This document shows, one piece after another, positions 26,260-42,720 of a stretch of 64,000 nt of DNA (positions are counted from its first letter, which is position 1; every line of letters starts with the position of its first letter). The stretch is taken from the NCBI RefSeq assembly GCF_003382365.1, contig NZ_QTSU01000003.1, positions 496,001-560,000 of the forward strand, written 5' to 3'. A model generated the notes under the pieces. That model saw nothing but the letters and a program-made list of their open reading frames with translations, did no database searches and had not been told where the DNA came from. Both the position numbers and the translations under genes were made by a program. This DNA comes from Lysobacter silvisoli. Its GTDB lineage: Bacteria; Pseudomonadota; Gammaproteobacteria; Xanthomonadales; Xanthomonadaceae.

Positions 26260-26847
26260 TCAGCGCCAAAGCGCGGTCTCCTTGGTGCACACCGCATCGG
26301 CGACGATGCCCTCGCGCGCGAGCTGCGCGCGCAGTGCGGGAATGCTGTCGGCGGCGGTGCGGCCCTGCAGTTCCGGCGACACCAGGCACAGGCGGAAACC
26401 GGCCGCATGCAGGCGGTCGGCCTGGTCGCGGTCCAGCGGGAAGCGGGTGAAGCAGTCCACCCACACCCAGCGCACGCGCCCGGCCAGGGCCAGCGCGGTG
26501 TCGATGGATTCGAATTCCGATACGCGCACCGCGCAGCGCGGCTCGCCGCGGTTGGCGGTGCGTACCAGGAACGGGAAGGACTGGTCGAGGAAGAACCAGT
26601 CCTCGATGCCGTAGGCGCGCATCAGCGCGATCAGCCGGTCTTCCAGGCCCTCTTCCTTGACGTTGAGGATCAGCAGGCGGTGGCGGTAGTCGCGCAGCCA
26701 GTCCTCCAGCCGCTCGCCCTCGGCGAAGGGGTCGTGGTGCACGATCAGCGCGTCGCCGCGGCTGCGGATGTCCAGTTCGATGCCGTAGTCGGTCGAGGTT
26801 TCGCGCAGCTGTTCGCGGGTGTTGCGGCGGTGGCGGACGATGATCAT
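26260..26847 (-). CDS. Glycerophosphodiester phosphodiesterase-like protein
   Basis: 195 residues with a reduced GDPD (TIM-barrel) pattern: IIVRHRRNTREQL at the start where GDPDs have AHRG, then YGIELDIRSRGDALIVHHDPF, with the E-x-D pair and HHD that bind metal and phosphate, then LLILNVKEEGLE. The protein is short for a GDPD (usually 240 or more) and RHRRN replaces the canonical HRG, so the chemistry may be altered. It overlaps the GT2 gene stop by four bases. Confidence 0.75.
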   Translation of the reverse strand: MIIVRHRRNTREQLRETSTDYGIELDIRSRGDALIVHHDPFAEGERLEDWLRDYRHRLLILNVKEEGLEDRLIALMRAYGIEDWFFLDQSFPFLVRTANRGEPRCAVRVSEFESIDTALALAGRVRWVWVDCFTRFPLDRDQADRLHAAGFRLCLVSPELQGRTAADSIPALRAQLAREGIVADAVCTKETALWR

Positions 26848-27557
26848 GCGGAGTGGGAGAGGTCTTTGCGCAGGCGCAGGCTGAAGTCCACGGTGCGGCG
26901 GATGAAGCGCGCCTTGGCGCGCCAGTTCACGTTCCAGTGCGAAACGCCGTGCGCGCGCTGTCCGAAGCGCACCGGGAAGCGGCGCACCTGCAGGCCGTCG
27001 CGGCGTGCCTGGTAGTAGGCGTACAGGTCCAGCGAGAAATCGTGCGGCGGATCGCGCCAGCGCTCGAAGAACGCGCGCGGAAACAGGGTGGGCTGGGCGT
27101 TGATGTCCCACAGGCGCCGGCGCAACAGCGCGGTTTCGAACAGCGACATGCCCACGGTGAAGGCCACGTCGGCCGCGGGCCGTCCATAGCGGCGGCCTTT
27201 GACGAACAGGGTCGAGGGATCGGCGCCGTCGAACAGCGCCAAGCCTTCCAGCGCGTCGGCCGGGTCGGTCTGCATATCGGCGTGGGTCCAGCCCACGATC
27301 AGGCCGCGCGCGGCGCGCAGGCCGGCGAGGATGCCGTAGCCGTAGCCCTGGTTGCGCTCGACCCGCACGCTGCGGATGCGCGTGGCGCCATCGAGCAGCT
27401 GCGCCAGCACCGCCGGACTGTCGTCGGTGGAGCCGTTGTCGACCAGGATGGCTTCGACGTCGTCGCGCACGAAGCACTCGCGCAGCCGCGCCACCAGCAA
27501 GGGCAGGTTGCGGGCTTCGTTGTAGCAGGGGATCACCAGGGACAGGCGCAAGGACAT
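26844..27557 (-). CDS. Family 2 glycosyltransferase
   Basis: 237 residues, GT-A fold: N-terminal SLVIPCYNEARNLPLLVARL, ILVDNGSTDDSPAVLAQLL, NQGYGYGILAGLRAARG and the metal-binding WTHADMQTDP in place of DADxQ. A late QPTLFPRAFFERW and HDFSLDLYAYYQAR match the polyprenol-phosphate glycosyltransferase (DPM1/ArnC-like) subgroup, although no C-terminal membrane helices are present. It may make the lipid-linked sugar used by the GT-C enzymes in the same operon. Separated from the methyltransferase by two bases. Confidence 0.85.
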   Translation of the reverse strand: MSLRLSLVIPCYNEARNLPLLVARLRECFVRDDVEAILVDNGSTDDSPAVLAQLLDGATRIRSVRVERNQGYGYGILAGLRAARGLIVGWTHADMQTDPADALEGLALFDGADPSTLFVKGRRYGRPAADVAFTVGMSLFETALLRRRLWDINAQPTLFPRAFFERWRDPPHDFSLDLYAYYQARRDGLQVRRFPVRFGQRAHGVSHWNVNWRAKARFIRRTVDFSLRLRKDLSHSA

Positions 27558-27559
27558 GG

Positions 27560-28366
27560 TCACGGCGTTTCGATCTTCCTCAGCACGACCGAGCGGCCCA
27601 TCGCGAACACCGAAGGCATCAGCTTGACCAGGGCGCGGTCGGTGGCATCGATCGCGCGCAGCATCCAGCGCGGCAGCTCGACGGTCTTGGCCTGCACCAC
27701 CACGCCGCCGGAGACCAGGAACACGAAGCACTCGTTGAGTTCGTTGCGTTCGATCGCCAAGCCCGGCAGGCGGCGGCGGAACGCGTCCTCGTCGCGGAAC
27801 AGCAGCAACGGAATCGCGCAGTTGGCCGACCAGGGGTCGCGCGGGTCGTTGGCCACCACGTTCTCGTCGAACACGTCGATGTCGTAGGACCAGCCCTCGT
27901 GGCGCATCGCGCGCAGCGCCAGGCGCAGCAGGAAGCAGGTGTTGAGATCCTGGATCAGGATCAGCCCGCCGGGCGCGAGTTTGCGCTGCATGACCTCGAA
28001 GAACTGCACCGGGCTGGGCAGGTGGTGGATCATGTGGCTGAACACCGCCACGTCGATGGAGCCATCCGGGTAGGGCGGGTCCATGGCGTCGGCGACGTCG
28101 TCGATCCACGGCCGCGGCTCCACATCGGTGATGCGGAAGTTGTCGTGGCGGATGAACTCCTTGCTGAAGCCCGAGCCGGCGCCGAATTCGACCACGCGCT
28201 GGCCCGGCTTGAGGTAGGCGTTCATCCAGTCGTAGCGGTTGCGCAGCAGGTATTCCAGGTTGCGCGGGCGGTGCTTGAGGAAGAACTCGCGCGCCAAGCC
28301 GACTTCGCCTTCGCGCGCAAAGCGGTTTTCCTCGTGCGTGGGGAAGTAGGTGCTGGGCAAAACCAT
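27560..28366 (-). CDS. SAM-dependent class I methyltransferase
   Basis: 268 residues. SAM-binding motif I is RVVEFGAGSGFSKEFI, with post-I acidic FRITDVEPRPW, motif II DVAVFSHMIHHLPSP and motif III KLAPGGLILIQDLNTC. About 50 residues precede the Rossmann core, including FFLKHRPRNLEYLLRNRYDWM, a pattern known from methyltransferases of polysaccharide clusters. The start at 28366 (MVLPSTYFP) was chosen from the resemblance beginning there. The substrate is unknown, probably a sugar or lipid-linked intermediate. Confidence 0.85.
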   Translation of the reverse strand: MVLPSTYFPTHEENRFAREGEVGLAREFFLKHRPRNLEYLLRNRYDWMNAYLKPGQRVVEFGAGSGFSKEFIRHDNFRITDVEPRPWIDDVADAMDPPYPDGSIDVAVFSHMIHHLPSPVQFFEVMQRKLAPGGLILIQDLNTCFLLRLALRAMRHEGWSYDIDVFDENVVANDPRDPWSANCAIPLLLFRDEDAFRRRLPGLAIERNELNECFVFLVSGGVVVQAKTVELPRWMLRAIDATDRALVKLMPSVFAMGRSVVLRKIETP

Positions 28367-28401
28367 GGGGCGGATCTCCAACGGGCGGCGCGGTCGCGCG
28401 A

Positions 28402-30072
28402 TCAGGCCAGGACGGGAAGGCGGTAGCGTTGCGGCGGGCGCAGGCGGTAGCGCTCGGCCAGGGCCGCGCGCGCCTGGGCCGGCACCCGCGCATCGCGCTC
28501 CAGCCGGTAGGGATGGCTGTCCCACTTGTGCAGGCAGGACTGCCAGTATTCGAACGTGCGCAGATCGTCGGGCGTGCCCCAGCACAGGTATTGCGAGACC
28601 TCGAAGCTGCGCACGTTGAGGCCGGCGGCGATGGCGTCGTTGATGCAGCTGTCGACGTAGTACTCGCCGTTGACCCGGCCCTCGCGCGCGATCAGCGCCT
28701 GCGCGGCGGCGGCGAAGTCGGCGCCGCGGCGGAAGCTGAAGGCGCCGATCACGATCGGGTCGCGTGCGGGATCGGACAGCGGCTGCTTCACCGACACCGA
28801 CAGCACCCGGCCGTCGACCTCGTCGATCCAGCCGTAATGCGCCGGCCGCCGCGCCGCGCCGGGATAGCCGCGCGCGGTCCAGACCACCACGTCCACGTCC
28901 TCGTCGGCCAGCAGCGCGGCCAGCGCCGCGCCGTCGTAGACCGCGCCGTTGTCGCAGGCGCCGATGGTCAGGGGTTGGTCCAGGTCCAGCCCTTCCAGGC
29001 CGAGCAGGCAGGTGCGCGCCTGGCCGTCGGTGACGCCGTCGAGTTCGACCAGGGCGCAGCCGGGGAAGCGCTCGCGCAGCGCGTCGGCGATGCGCGCGGC
29101 GTCGGCCAGATCGCGACGCAGCACGAACACGCGCTGCGCCGGCTGCGGCAGGTCGCGCGCGGCCTGCACCGCCATCGGTTCGCCCGACACCGGCACCAAG
29201 GGCTTGGGCTCGCGGTAGCCGGCGTCGGCGTAGCGCGAGCCCAGGCCGGCCATCGGCACCATCACTGCGCCGCGTTGGCGCGGCGCGTCCTGCGCGCGCG
29301 CCGGATCGGCCAGGCCGCGGAAGGCGTCGGACCAGTAGCGGTATTCCTCCAGGTCCTGCGGCGTGCCCCACTGCATGAAGTGCGCCAGTTCGTAGACCGA
29401 CACGTTCATGCCGTCCTCGAGCAGCGGCTTGTAGGCCAGGCTCGCGTAGTACTCGCCGCCCAGGCTCAGGTCCGGGCGCGCGACGGTGCGGCGGAAGGCG
29501 TCGAGCATCAGCGCCGCGCTGCGGAAGTAATAGCTGCCGCTGGAGGCGTACTCGCGCCAGGGCTGGTCGGTCCAGGGCCGCTTTTCCTGGATGTCGAGCA
29601 CGCGCGCGCCGTCGTTGCGCACGTAGGCGTAGTTGGTCGAACCCAGCATGTGCGGGTGGAAGCCGGTGTAGCAGGGGATCGCGCCGTCCACGCCGCTCTC
29701 GGCCACGGACGCCTTGAAGTCGCGGTAGTCCCAGACGCAGCTGAAGTCGCAGTAGTTGACGATGGTGGGGCGCTCGGGATCGAGCAGGTCGGCCGCCTGC
29801 AGCGCGGCGTGCACCGGCCCCAGCTTGTGCGGTTCGATCGCCAGCACGTGACCGCTGGGACAGTAGCGCTCCAACTGCTCCTGCATGCGGTATTCGGCCC
29901 GGGCCAGATGGTCGCGGTTGCAGACGAAGACGAAGTCGGTCTCGCCGGGGAACAGGTCCACCACGTGGGCGATGATCGGCTTGCCGTCCACTTCGATCAG
30001 CGGCTTGGGCACGGTGTAGCCCGCGCGGCGGAAGCGCTCTCCGAAGCCGGACATGGGGACGACGATCTGCAT
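28402..30072 (-). CDS. Tandem two-domain sugar nucleotidyltransferase-like protein
   Basis: 556 residues with two consecutive NTP-transferase domains. Domain 1: IVVPMSGFGERFRRAGYTVPKPLIEVDGKPII, with NYCDFSCVWDY as the metal-binding region. Domain 2 starts near residue 285: MVPMAGLGSRYADAGYREPKPLVPVSGEPM, with GACDNGAVYDG. Both halves end in a matching segment (LAHFMQWGTPQDLEEYRYW and VSQYLCWGTPDDLRTFEYW), so this is an internal duplication. In family 1 nucleotidyltransferases the G-x-G-x-R loop and PKPL Lys bind the nucleotide and both domains keep them. It should activate a sugar phosphate or similar with CTP, UTP or dTTP; the substrate is unknown. Confidence 0.85.
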   Translation of the reverse strand: MQIVVPMSGFGERFRRAGYTVPKPLIEVDGKPIIAHVVDLFPGETDFVFVCNRDHLARAEYRMQEQLERYCPSGHVLAIEPHKLGPVHAALQAADLLDPERPTIVNYCDFSCVWDYRDFKASVAESGVDGAIPCYTGFHPHMLGSTNYAYVRNDGARVLDIQEKRPWTDQPWREYASSGSYYFRSAALMLDAFRRTVARPDLSLGGEYYASLAYKPLLEDGMNVSVYELAHFMQWGTPQDLEEYRYWSDAFRGLADPARAQDAPRQRGAVMVPMAGLGSRYADAGYREPKPLVPVSGEPMAVQAARDLPQPAQRVFVLRRDLADAARIADALRERFPGCALVELDGVTDGQARTCLLGLEGLDLDQPLTIGACDNGAVYDGAALAALLADEDVDVVVWTARGYPGAARRPAHYGWIDEVDGRVLSVSVKQPLSDPARDPIVIGAFSFRRGADFAAAAQALIAREGRVNGEYYVDSCINDAIAAGLNVRSFEVSQYLCWGTPDDLRTFEYWQSCLHKWDSHPYRLERDARVPAQARAALAERYRLRPPQRYRLPVLA

Positions 30073-30103
30073 GCTTCCTTCCGTGGCACCTGTCGTTGCG
30101 GGG

Positions 30104-31165
30104 TTAGTGTTCGGGTTGCGGGTGTTCGGGGCGCGCCTGTTGCGAGCGCGCCAGCGCGCGGCGGTAGGCCTCGGCCTCCCAGCCCGCCAGCGCGGCCACG
30201 TCCTCGTCGCCCAGGTAGGACAGCACTTCGTCGCCGCGCAGGCGCAGCGCGACCAGAGCCAGGCAGTGCAGCATCGCCTGCGCGCCCGCCGACAGGCCCG
30301 GCGCGACCAGCACGCCGGCGCCGCGCACCAGCGCGTAAACCGGTGCGGTGTCGCCGATGCCGGCGCGCGCGACCGCGGCCGACAGCGTGTCGCCGGGCTC
30401 GACCACGGCCGCGCGCGCGCCCAGGAACACGGCGTGATCGGGGTAGAGCGCGCCTTCGCGCGCGATCGCCAGCGCCACCGCGTCGGTGGCCAGCGCATCT
30501 ACGGATTCGTCGCTGGGACGTTCCCAATTCAGGTCGTTGACTGCGCGCAAACGCGCAAGATCGGCGCCCGCGGCGCCGCGTTGCGGCAGCGCCAGCCGCC
30601 GTTCGACCTCGGCCAGCAAGGCATCGGCGCCGGCACAATCGGCCGCGCCCACGACCAGGCCATGGTTGGCCAGCACCAGCACGTCGGCCGCGCGCTGCGA
30701 CAGCGCCTCGCGCACGGCCTGGGTCAGCGGATAGCCGGGGCGCCGGTACGGCACCCAAGCCCAATTCATGTCGCTCAACAGGGCATCCAGCCGCGCCCGC
30801 GCGTCCGCGCGCACCGCCCACGCGATGGTGTTCACCGCGTGCACGTGCGCGACCACCGCGTGCGGCAGCAGCGCGTGCAACGAGGTTTCGATGGACGGGC
30901 GCAGCGCGCGCGGATCGGCCAGCTGGGTCAAACGCGCCTCGCCGTCCTGATGCTGCAGCGCGGCGCGCACCGCTTCCAGCGGCAGCGGGACGAAGATGTC
31001 GCGCTCGCGCGCCTGCGCGAGCCAGGTGCCCGAGGCCTTGACCCACAAGGTGCCGTCGCGCTTGCACGAGGTATTGCCGCCGCCGCCTTGCACCAGCAGC
31101 GGATCGGCGCCGATGCGCGCCGACAGCGCGACCAGCGCATCGGGCGCGGTCGCGGCCACGCTCAT
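30104..31165 (-). CDS. Class II aldolase/adducin-family protein, first gene of the glycan operon
   Basis: 353 residues. The N-terminal part resembles the aldolase half of RhaD-type bifunctional proteins: VQGGGGNTSCKRDGTLWVKASGTWL, then the zinc-site VAHVHAVNTIAWAV and VLVLANHGLVVG. It is longer than a simple class II aldolase (about 210-250) because of a C-terminal all-alpha/beta region of about 120 residues (EGALYPDHAVFLGARAAVVEP) also seen in RhaD-like proteins, but it lacks the short-chain dehydrogenase half. It heads the operon reading toward 21830 and diverges from the NRPS cluster, sharing a 392-base promoter region. Confidence 0.82.
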   Translation of the reverse strand: MSVAATAPDALVALSARIGADPLLVQGGGGNTSCKRDGTLWVKASGTWLAQARERDIFVPLPLEAVRAALQHQDGEARLTQLADPRALRPSIETSLHALLPHAVVAHVHAVNTIAWAVRADARARLDALLSDMNWAWVPYRRPGYPLTQAVREALSQRAADVLVLANHGLVVGAADCAGADALLAEVERRLALPQRGAAGADLARLRAVNDLNWERPSDESVDALATDAVALAIAREGALYPDHAVFLGARAAVVEPGDTLSAAVARAGIGDTAPVYALVRGAGVLVAPGLSAGAQAMLHCLALVALRLRGDEVLSYLGDEDVAALAGWEAEAYRRALARSQQARPEHPQPEH

Positions 31166-31557
31166 GGCGCGCCCGCCCGGGCCAAGCCCCGGCTGACTGC
31201 GTTGTGCTGCGGGTACGACCGATCCATCAGTCCCCTCTCCCTGCCCTGTAACGCTCCTGAAACAGCTAGAACTCGTTTCGGGCGCGAAACCGGCCGCCCT
31301 GCAAACGATTTCCAGCACCGCCCGCACCGGCTTCCCCTGCCTGGGCACTGGACGTCCCGGCAACCGATGTGGTCCGCTTTCGCCCCCCGACCGCGTTATG
31401 TGGATAGGATACGGACAGGGGAACCACGGATGGAAAGCCAAGGATGAGCGCGAACCCGGTTCGCGTGCAAGAGCGTTGCCTTGGTTGTGCGCTAGGGATG
31501 CGCGGGGATGCCGACAGGATCCGGTCGGCCGGATGTTCGTAGTCAAGGAAGTCATGG
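31166..31557. promoter_or_regulatory. Divergent promoter region between the glycan operon and the NRPS cluster
   Basis: 392 bases with no convincing gene; the region is less GC-rich than its flanks. A small inverted repeat GTTTCG-ggcg-CGAAAC lies at 31275-31290. A -10-like TAGGAT occurs near 31405 in plus orientation, without a good -35. Both operons must be transcribed from here, but I cannot place their start sites. Confidence 0.5.
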
Positions 31558-38220
<6,663 letters not shown>

Positions 38221-38224
<4 letters not shown>

Positions 38225-41200
38225 GCGGCGGCGACGAGCGCGCCGCCGGCGCGATGGCCGAGCGTTTGGCGCGGCTGAGCCCGCAGCAGCGCGAACTGCT
38301 GCGCCGCCGCCTGGCCGCACAGGACACCGAAACGGCGCCGGCCGGCATCGTCCGCCGCGCCGATCCCGCGCAGCCGCTGCCGCTGTCGCCGGCACAGCAG
38401 CGCATGTGGTTTTTCGAGCGCCTGCAGCCCGGCACCGGCGCCTACCACGTCTACAGCCACTACGTGCTGCGCGGCGCGCTCGATGCCGACGCGCTGCAGC
38501 GCGCCCTGGCCGAAGTGGTGCAGCGCCACGAAGCGCTGCGCACCGGCTTCAGCGAAACCGGCGGCGAACCGCAGCAGACCGTCGCCGCGCAGGTGGACCT
38601 GCCGCTGCCGCTGATCGACCTGCGCGCGCTGGAACCGCTGGAGCGCGAGGCGCAGGCGCGGCGCTACGCCCAGGACGACGCCGGGCGCCCGTTCGACCTC
38701 GCCCGCCCGCCGCTGCTGCGCGCGAGCCTGGTGCGGCTGGAGGACGAAGAGCATCTGCTGCTGGTGACCATGCACCACATCGTCTCCGACGCCTGGTCGC
38801 GCGGCCTGTTCCTGGACGAAGTCGCGCGCTGCTACGAAGCGCAGCTGGACGGCGTGCCCTCGGGCCTGCCGGAACTGCGCGTGCACTACGGCGACGCGGT
38901 GCTGTGGCAACGCGAAGACGCGCAGCTGCAGCGCGAGACCGCGCAGCTGGACTACTGGGTGCGCACCCTGGCAGGCGCCAACGGCCTGCTCGACCTGCCC
39001 ACCGACCGGCCGCGCAATCCGTCGCCGACCGGCCGCGGCGGCCGCCACCATCTGCGCATTCCGCTCAGCGTGGCCGCCGGCCTGGCCGACCTGGCCCGGC
39101 GCGAGCACGCGACCTTGTTCATGGCCTTGCTGGCCGCGTTCCAGACCCTGCTGTCGCGGCACAGCGGCCAGGACGACATCGTGGTCGGATCGCCGGTGGC
39201 CAACCGCGGCGACGACGGCGTGGCGCCCATGGTCGGCCTGTTCGTCAACACCCTGCCGTTGCGCGGCGACCTGTCCGGCGATCCCAGCTTCCGCGAGCTG
39301 CTGGTGCGCACACGCGCCCACTGCCTGGACGCGTTCGAACATGCGCAGGTGCCGCTGGAACGGGTGATCGACCGCCTGCAGCTGGAGCGCGTGCCCGGCC
39401 GCACGCCGCTGTTCCAGAGCTTGTTCGTGATGCAGAACGCGGTGTCGGCGCCGCCGTCGCTGCGCGGCCTGACCGCCGAATGGCGCGAACCCGACGTGCA
39501 CACCGCGCGCTTCGAACTGACCCTGTCGCTGGGCGCTTGCGAGGCCGGCCTGGACGGCGTGCTCGACTACGACAGCGACCTGTACGACGCGGCCAGCATG
39601 GCGCGCCTGGCCGACCAGTACGGCGTGCTGCTGCTGCGCGTGCTCGCCGATCCCGATCTGCCGCTGTCGCAGCTGTCCACGCTGGATCTGGACGCGGTGC
39701 ACGAGGTGCTGGCGCTGGGCGACGGCGGTCCGGCGCCCGACGCGCCAGAACCGACCCTGCACGCGCTGTTCCAGGCGCAAGCGCTGCGCACGCCCGACGC
39801 GGTGGCCATCGTCGAGCCCGGCCGCGAGCTGAGCTATCGCGAACTGCGCCGCCGCGTGAACGGCGTGGCCCAACGCTTGCGCGCATTGGGCACCGGCGCG
39901 GAAACGCGCGTGGCGGTGTTGGCCGACCGCTCGGCCGAAGCGCTGATCGGCGTGCTCGGCGTGCTCGCCGCCGGCGGCGCCTACGTGCCCATCGATCCGG
40001 CGCATCCGGACGAGCGCATCGCCTACCTGCTGAGCGACGCGCAGGCGTTGGCCCTGGTCACGCCGCCGGCCCTGGTCGCGCGCGCCGACGCCGTCGCCGG
40101 CGCCTTGCCCTGCGTGATCACCGACAGCGTGCCGCCGGCCGAACAGGCGCCGGCCGACGTCGCCGACGCCGGCCACGCCGCCTACGTGATCTACACCTCC
40201 GGCTCCACCGGCGCGCCCAAGGGCGTGGCGGTGGAGCACCGCGGCGCGGTCAATCTGACCCTGGGCTTCCTGGCGCGCCACGATTTCGTCGCGCAACGCC
40301 TGCTGATGATCCCGCCGTTGATCTTCGACGCCTCGGTCGGCGACGTGTTCCCGGCGCTGGCCAGCGGCTCGGCTCTGGTGCTGCATCCGGCGCCGCAGGA
40401 GCTGGGGCCTTACGAGCTGGAAGCGTTCTGCCGCGACTACGGCGTGACCGCCATCGATGCGCCCGCCGCGCTGTGGCGGCGTTGGTCGGAAGGCTGGTTC
40501 GCCGCCCAGCGCGCGCGCCCGCTGCTGCCGGCGCTGCGGCTGATGATGATCGGCGGCGAGAGCGTGCCGTTGGAACAGGTGCGCCGCTTCGCCGCGGTCA
40601 CCGGCGGCCGCGTCGCCCTGGTCAACCATTACGGCCCCACCGAAACCTCGGTCTGCGCCAGCGTGCTCAGCACTCGCGACGGCGGCGAGTTCGAAGGCCT
40701 GGAGCTGCCGATCGGCACGCCGCTGCCGGGCGTGCGCATGTACGTGCTCGACGCGCAGCTGCAACTGCTGCCGCGCGGCGTGGTCGGCGAGCTGTGCATC
40801 GGCGGCGCCGGCATCGCCCGCGGCTATCTCAACCGGGACGCGCAGACCGCCGCCGCCTTCGTGCCCGACCCGCACAGCGACGCGCCCGGCGCGCGCCTGT
40901 ACCGCACCGGCGACCTGGCGCGCTGGAACACCGACGGCACCCTGCAGTTCCTCGGCCGCCGCGACCAGCAGGTCAAGCTGCGCGGCGTGCGCATCGAACT
41001 GGGCGAAATCGAAACCGCACTGGCCGCGCATCCGCAGGTGCAGGCCGCAGCCGCGGCGCTGCGCGAGGATCGCCCCGGCGACAAGCGCCTGGTCGCCTAC
41101 GTGGTCGCCGAATCCGCGCTGGACCCGCTGGAGCTGCGCGACTTCCTCGCCCGCCGCCTGCCCGACGCGATGCTGCCGTCGTTGTTCGTGCCGCTGCCGG

Positions 41201-42720
41201 CCTTGCCCTTGAACCGCAACGGCAAGGTCGACCGCCATGCGCTGCCCGCACCGGCGGCCTCGGCCGCGCCGGCGCGGCGCCTGCAGGAGCCGGCCAGCGA
41301 CACCGAACGCGGCGTGCTCGCGGTCTGGCGCGAGGTGCTGGGCCGCGAGGACATCGGCACCGACGAAGATTTCTTCGCCCTGGGCGGCGACTCGCTGGCC
41401 ACGCTGCCGCTGGCGTTCAAGCTGCACGCGGCCTTCGGCGTGGAACTGCCGCTGTCGGCGGTGTTCGCCGCGCCCACGGTGGCCGGGCTGGCGCGTGCGA
41501 TCGACGCGCGCCTGGCCGGCGACGGCGGCGCGCGCCTGGATTTGCACGCGCGCGCGGCGCTGCCGGAGGACATCGACCCGCGCGGCGCGCTGCCGCCGGC
41601 CTCGCGCGCGCAACCGGCCTCGGTGCTGATCACCGGCGCCACCGGCTTCCTCGGGGCCTATCTGGTGCGCGAACTGCTCGACGCCAGCCAGGCCGAACTG
41701 CTGTGCCTGGTGCGCGCCGACAGCGACGCCGAAGGCCTGCGCCGCATCCGCGCCAACCTGGACAGCTACGAGCTGTGGCGGCCCGGCGACGAGCAGCGCA
41801 TCGTGCCGGTGCGCGGCGACCTGGCCGAACCGCGCCTGGGTCTGGACGAAGACGCCTTCGACGCCCTGGCCAGCCGCGCCGAAGCGGTGTTCCACAACGG
41901 CGGCCAGGTCAACTTCCTCGCGCCCTACGAACGCCTGGAAGCGGCCAACGTGCACGGCACCATCGAAGTGCTGCGCCTGGCCGCGAGGGCCCGGGTCAAG
42001 CCGGTGCACCTGGTCTCGACCCTGGGCGTGTACCTGACCGAGCGCCACCTGGACCGGGTGGTGCGCGAATCCGATCCGCCGCCCGATGCCGACGGCCAGT
42101 ACGGCGGCTACAACCAGAGCAAGTGGGTCGGCGAGCAACTGGCGCTGGCCGCGCGCGCGCGCGGCCTGCCGGTGACGATCTACCGCCCCGCGCGCATCAC
42201 CGGCGACAGCCGCCTGGGCACCAGCAACGTCGGCGACTACTTCAACGCCTGGATCCGCGGCTGCGTGCAATTGGGTTACGCCCCGCACCTGCCCGAAGAA
42301 TCCTTCGACATGGCGCCGGTGGACTATGTCGGCCGCGCGATCGTGCGCCTGGCTTTGGGCGCGAGCGACGGCAACGGCCAGTACCACTTCTACAACCCGC
42401 AGCGGCTGCCGATCAACGAGGCGGTGGAGGTGATGCGCGACGCCGGCCTGGCGGTGGAGTCGATCGACTACCACGCCTGGCGCAAGCGCCTGCAGGAGGT
42501 GGCGGCGGTATCGCGCGAGAACGCGCTGGCGCCGTTCGCCGGCCTGTTCCCCGAGCAGCCCGACGCGCGCGAGCCGCGTTTCGACTGCAGCGCCACCGCG
42601 GCCGCGGCCGCCGCCTACGGTTTGTCGTGCCCGCCCGCCGACCGCGTCCTGTTCGCGACCTACCTGGATTTCCTGCGCAACCGCGGCGCGCTGCCGATGC
42701 CGGTGGAGGAGGAGGCGTGA
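38221..42720 (+). CDS. Nonribosomal peptide synthetase, module 3 with reductase release (C-A-T-R)
   Basis: 1499 residues: condensation domain with HHIVSDAWS near 185 (Ala replaces the usual Gly after the Asp), adenylation domain with YTSGSTGAPKG near 656, carrier domain LGGDSL near 1055, and from about 1133 a thioester reductase domain with NAD(P)H loop ITGATGFLGAYLVREL and the YNQSKW catalytic Tyr/Lys near 1299. There is no thioesterase, so the peptide should leave by reduction to an aldehyde, possibly to an alcohol. By-eye pocket residues D-A-G-D-M-G-H-V-C match no code I know. Coupled to both neighbours by overlapping starts and stops. Confidence 0.95.
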
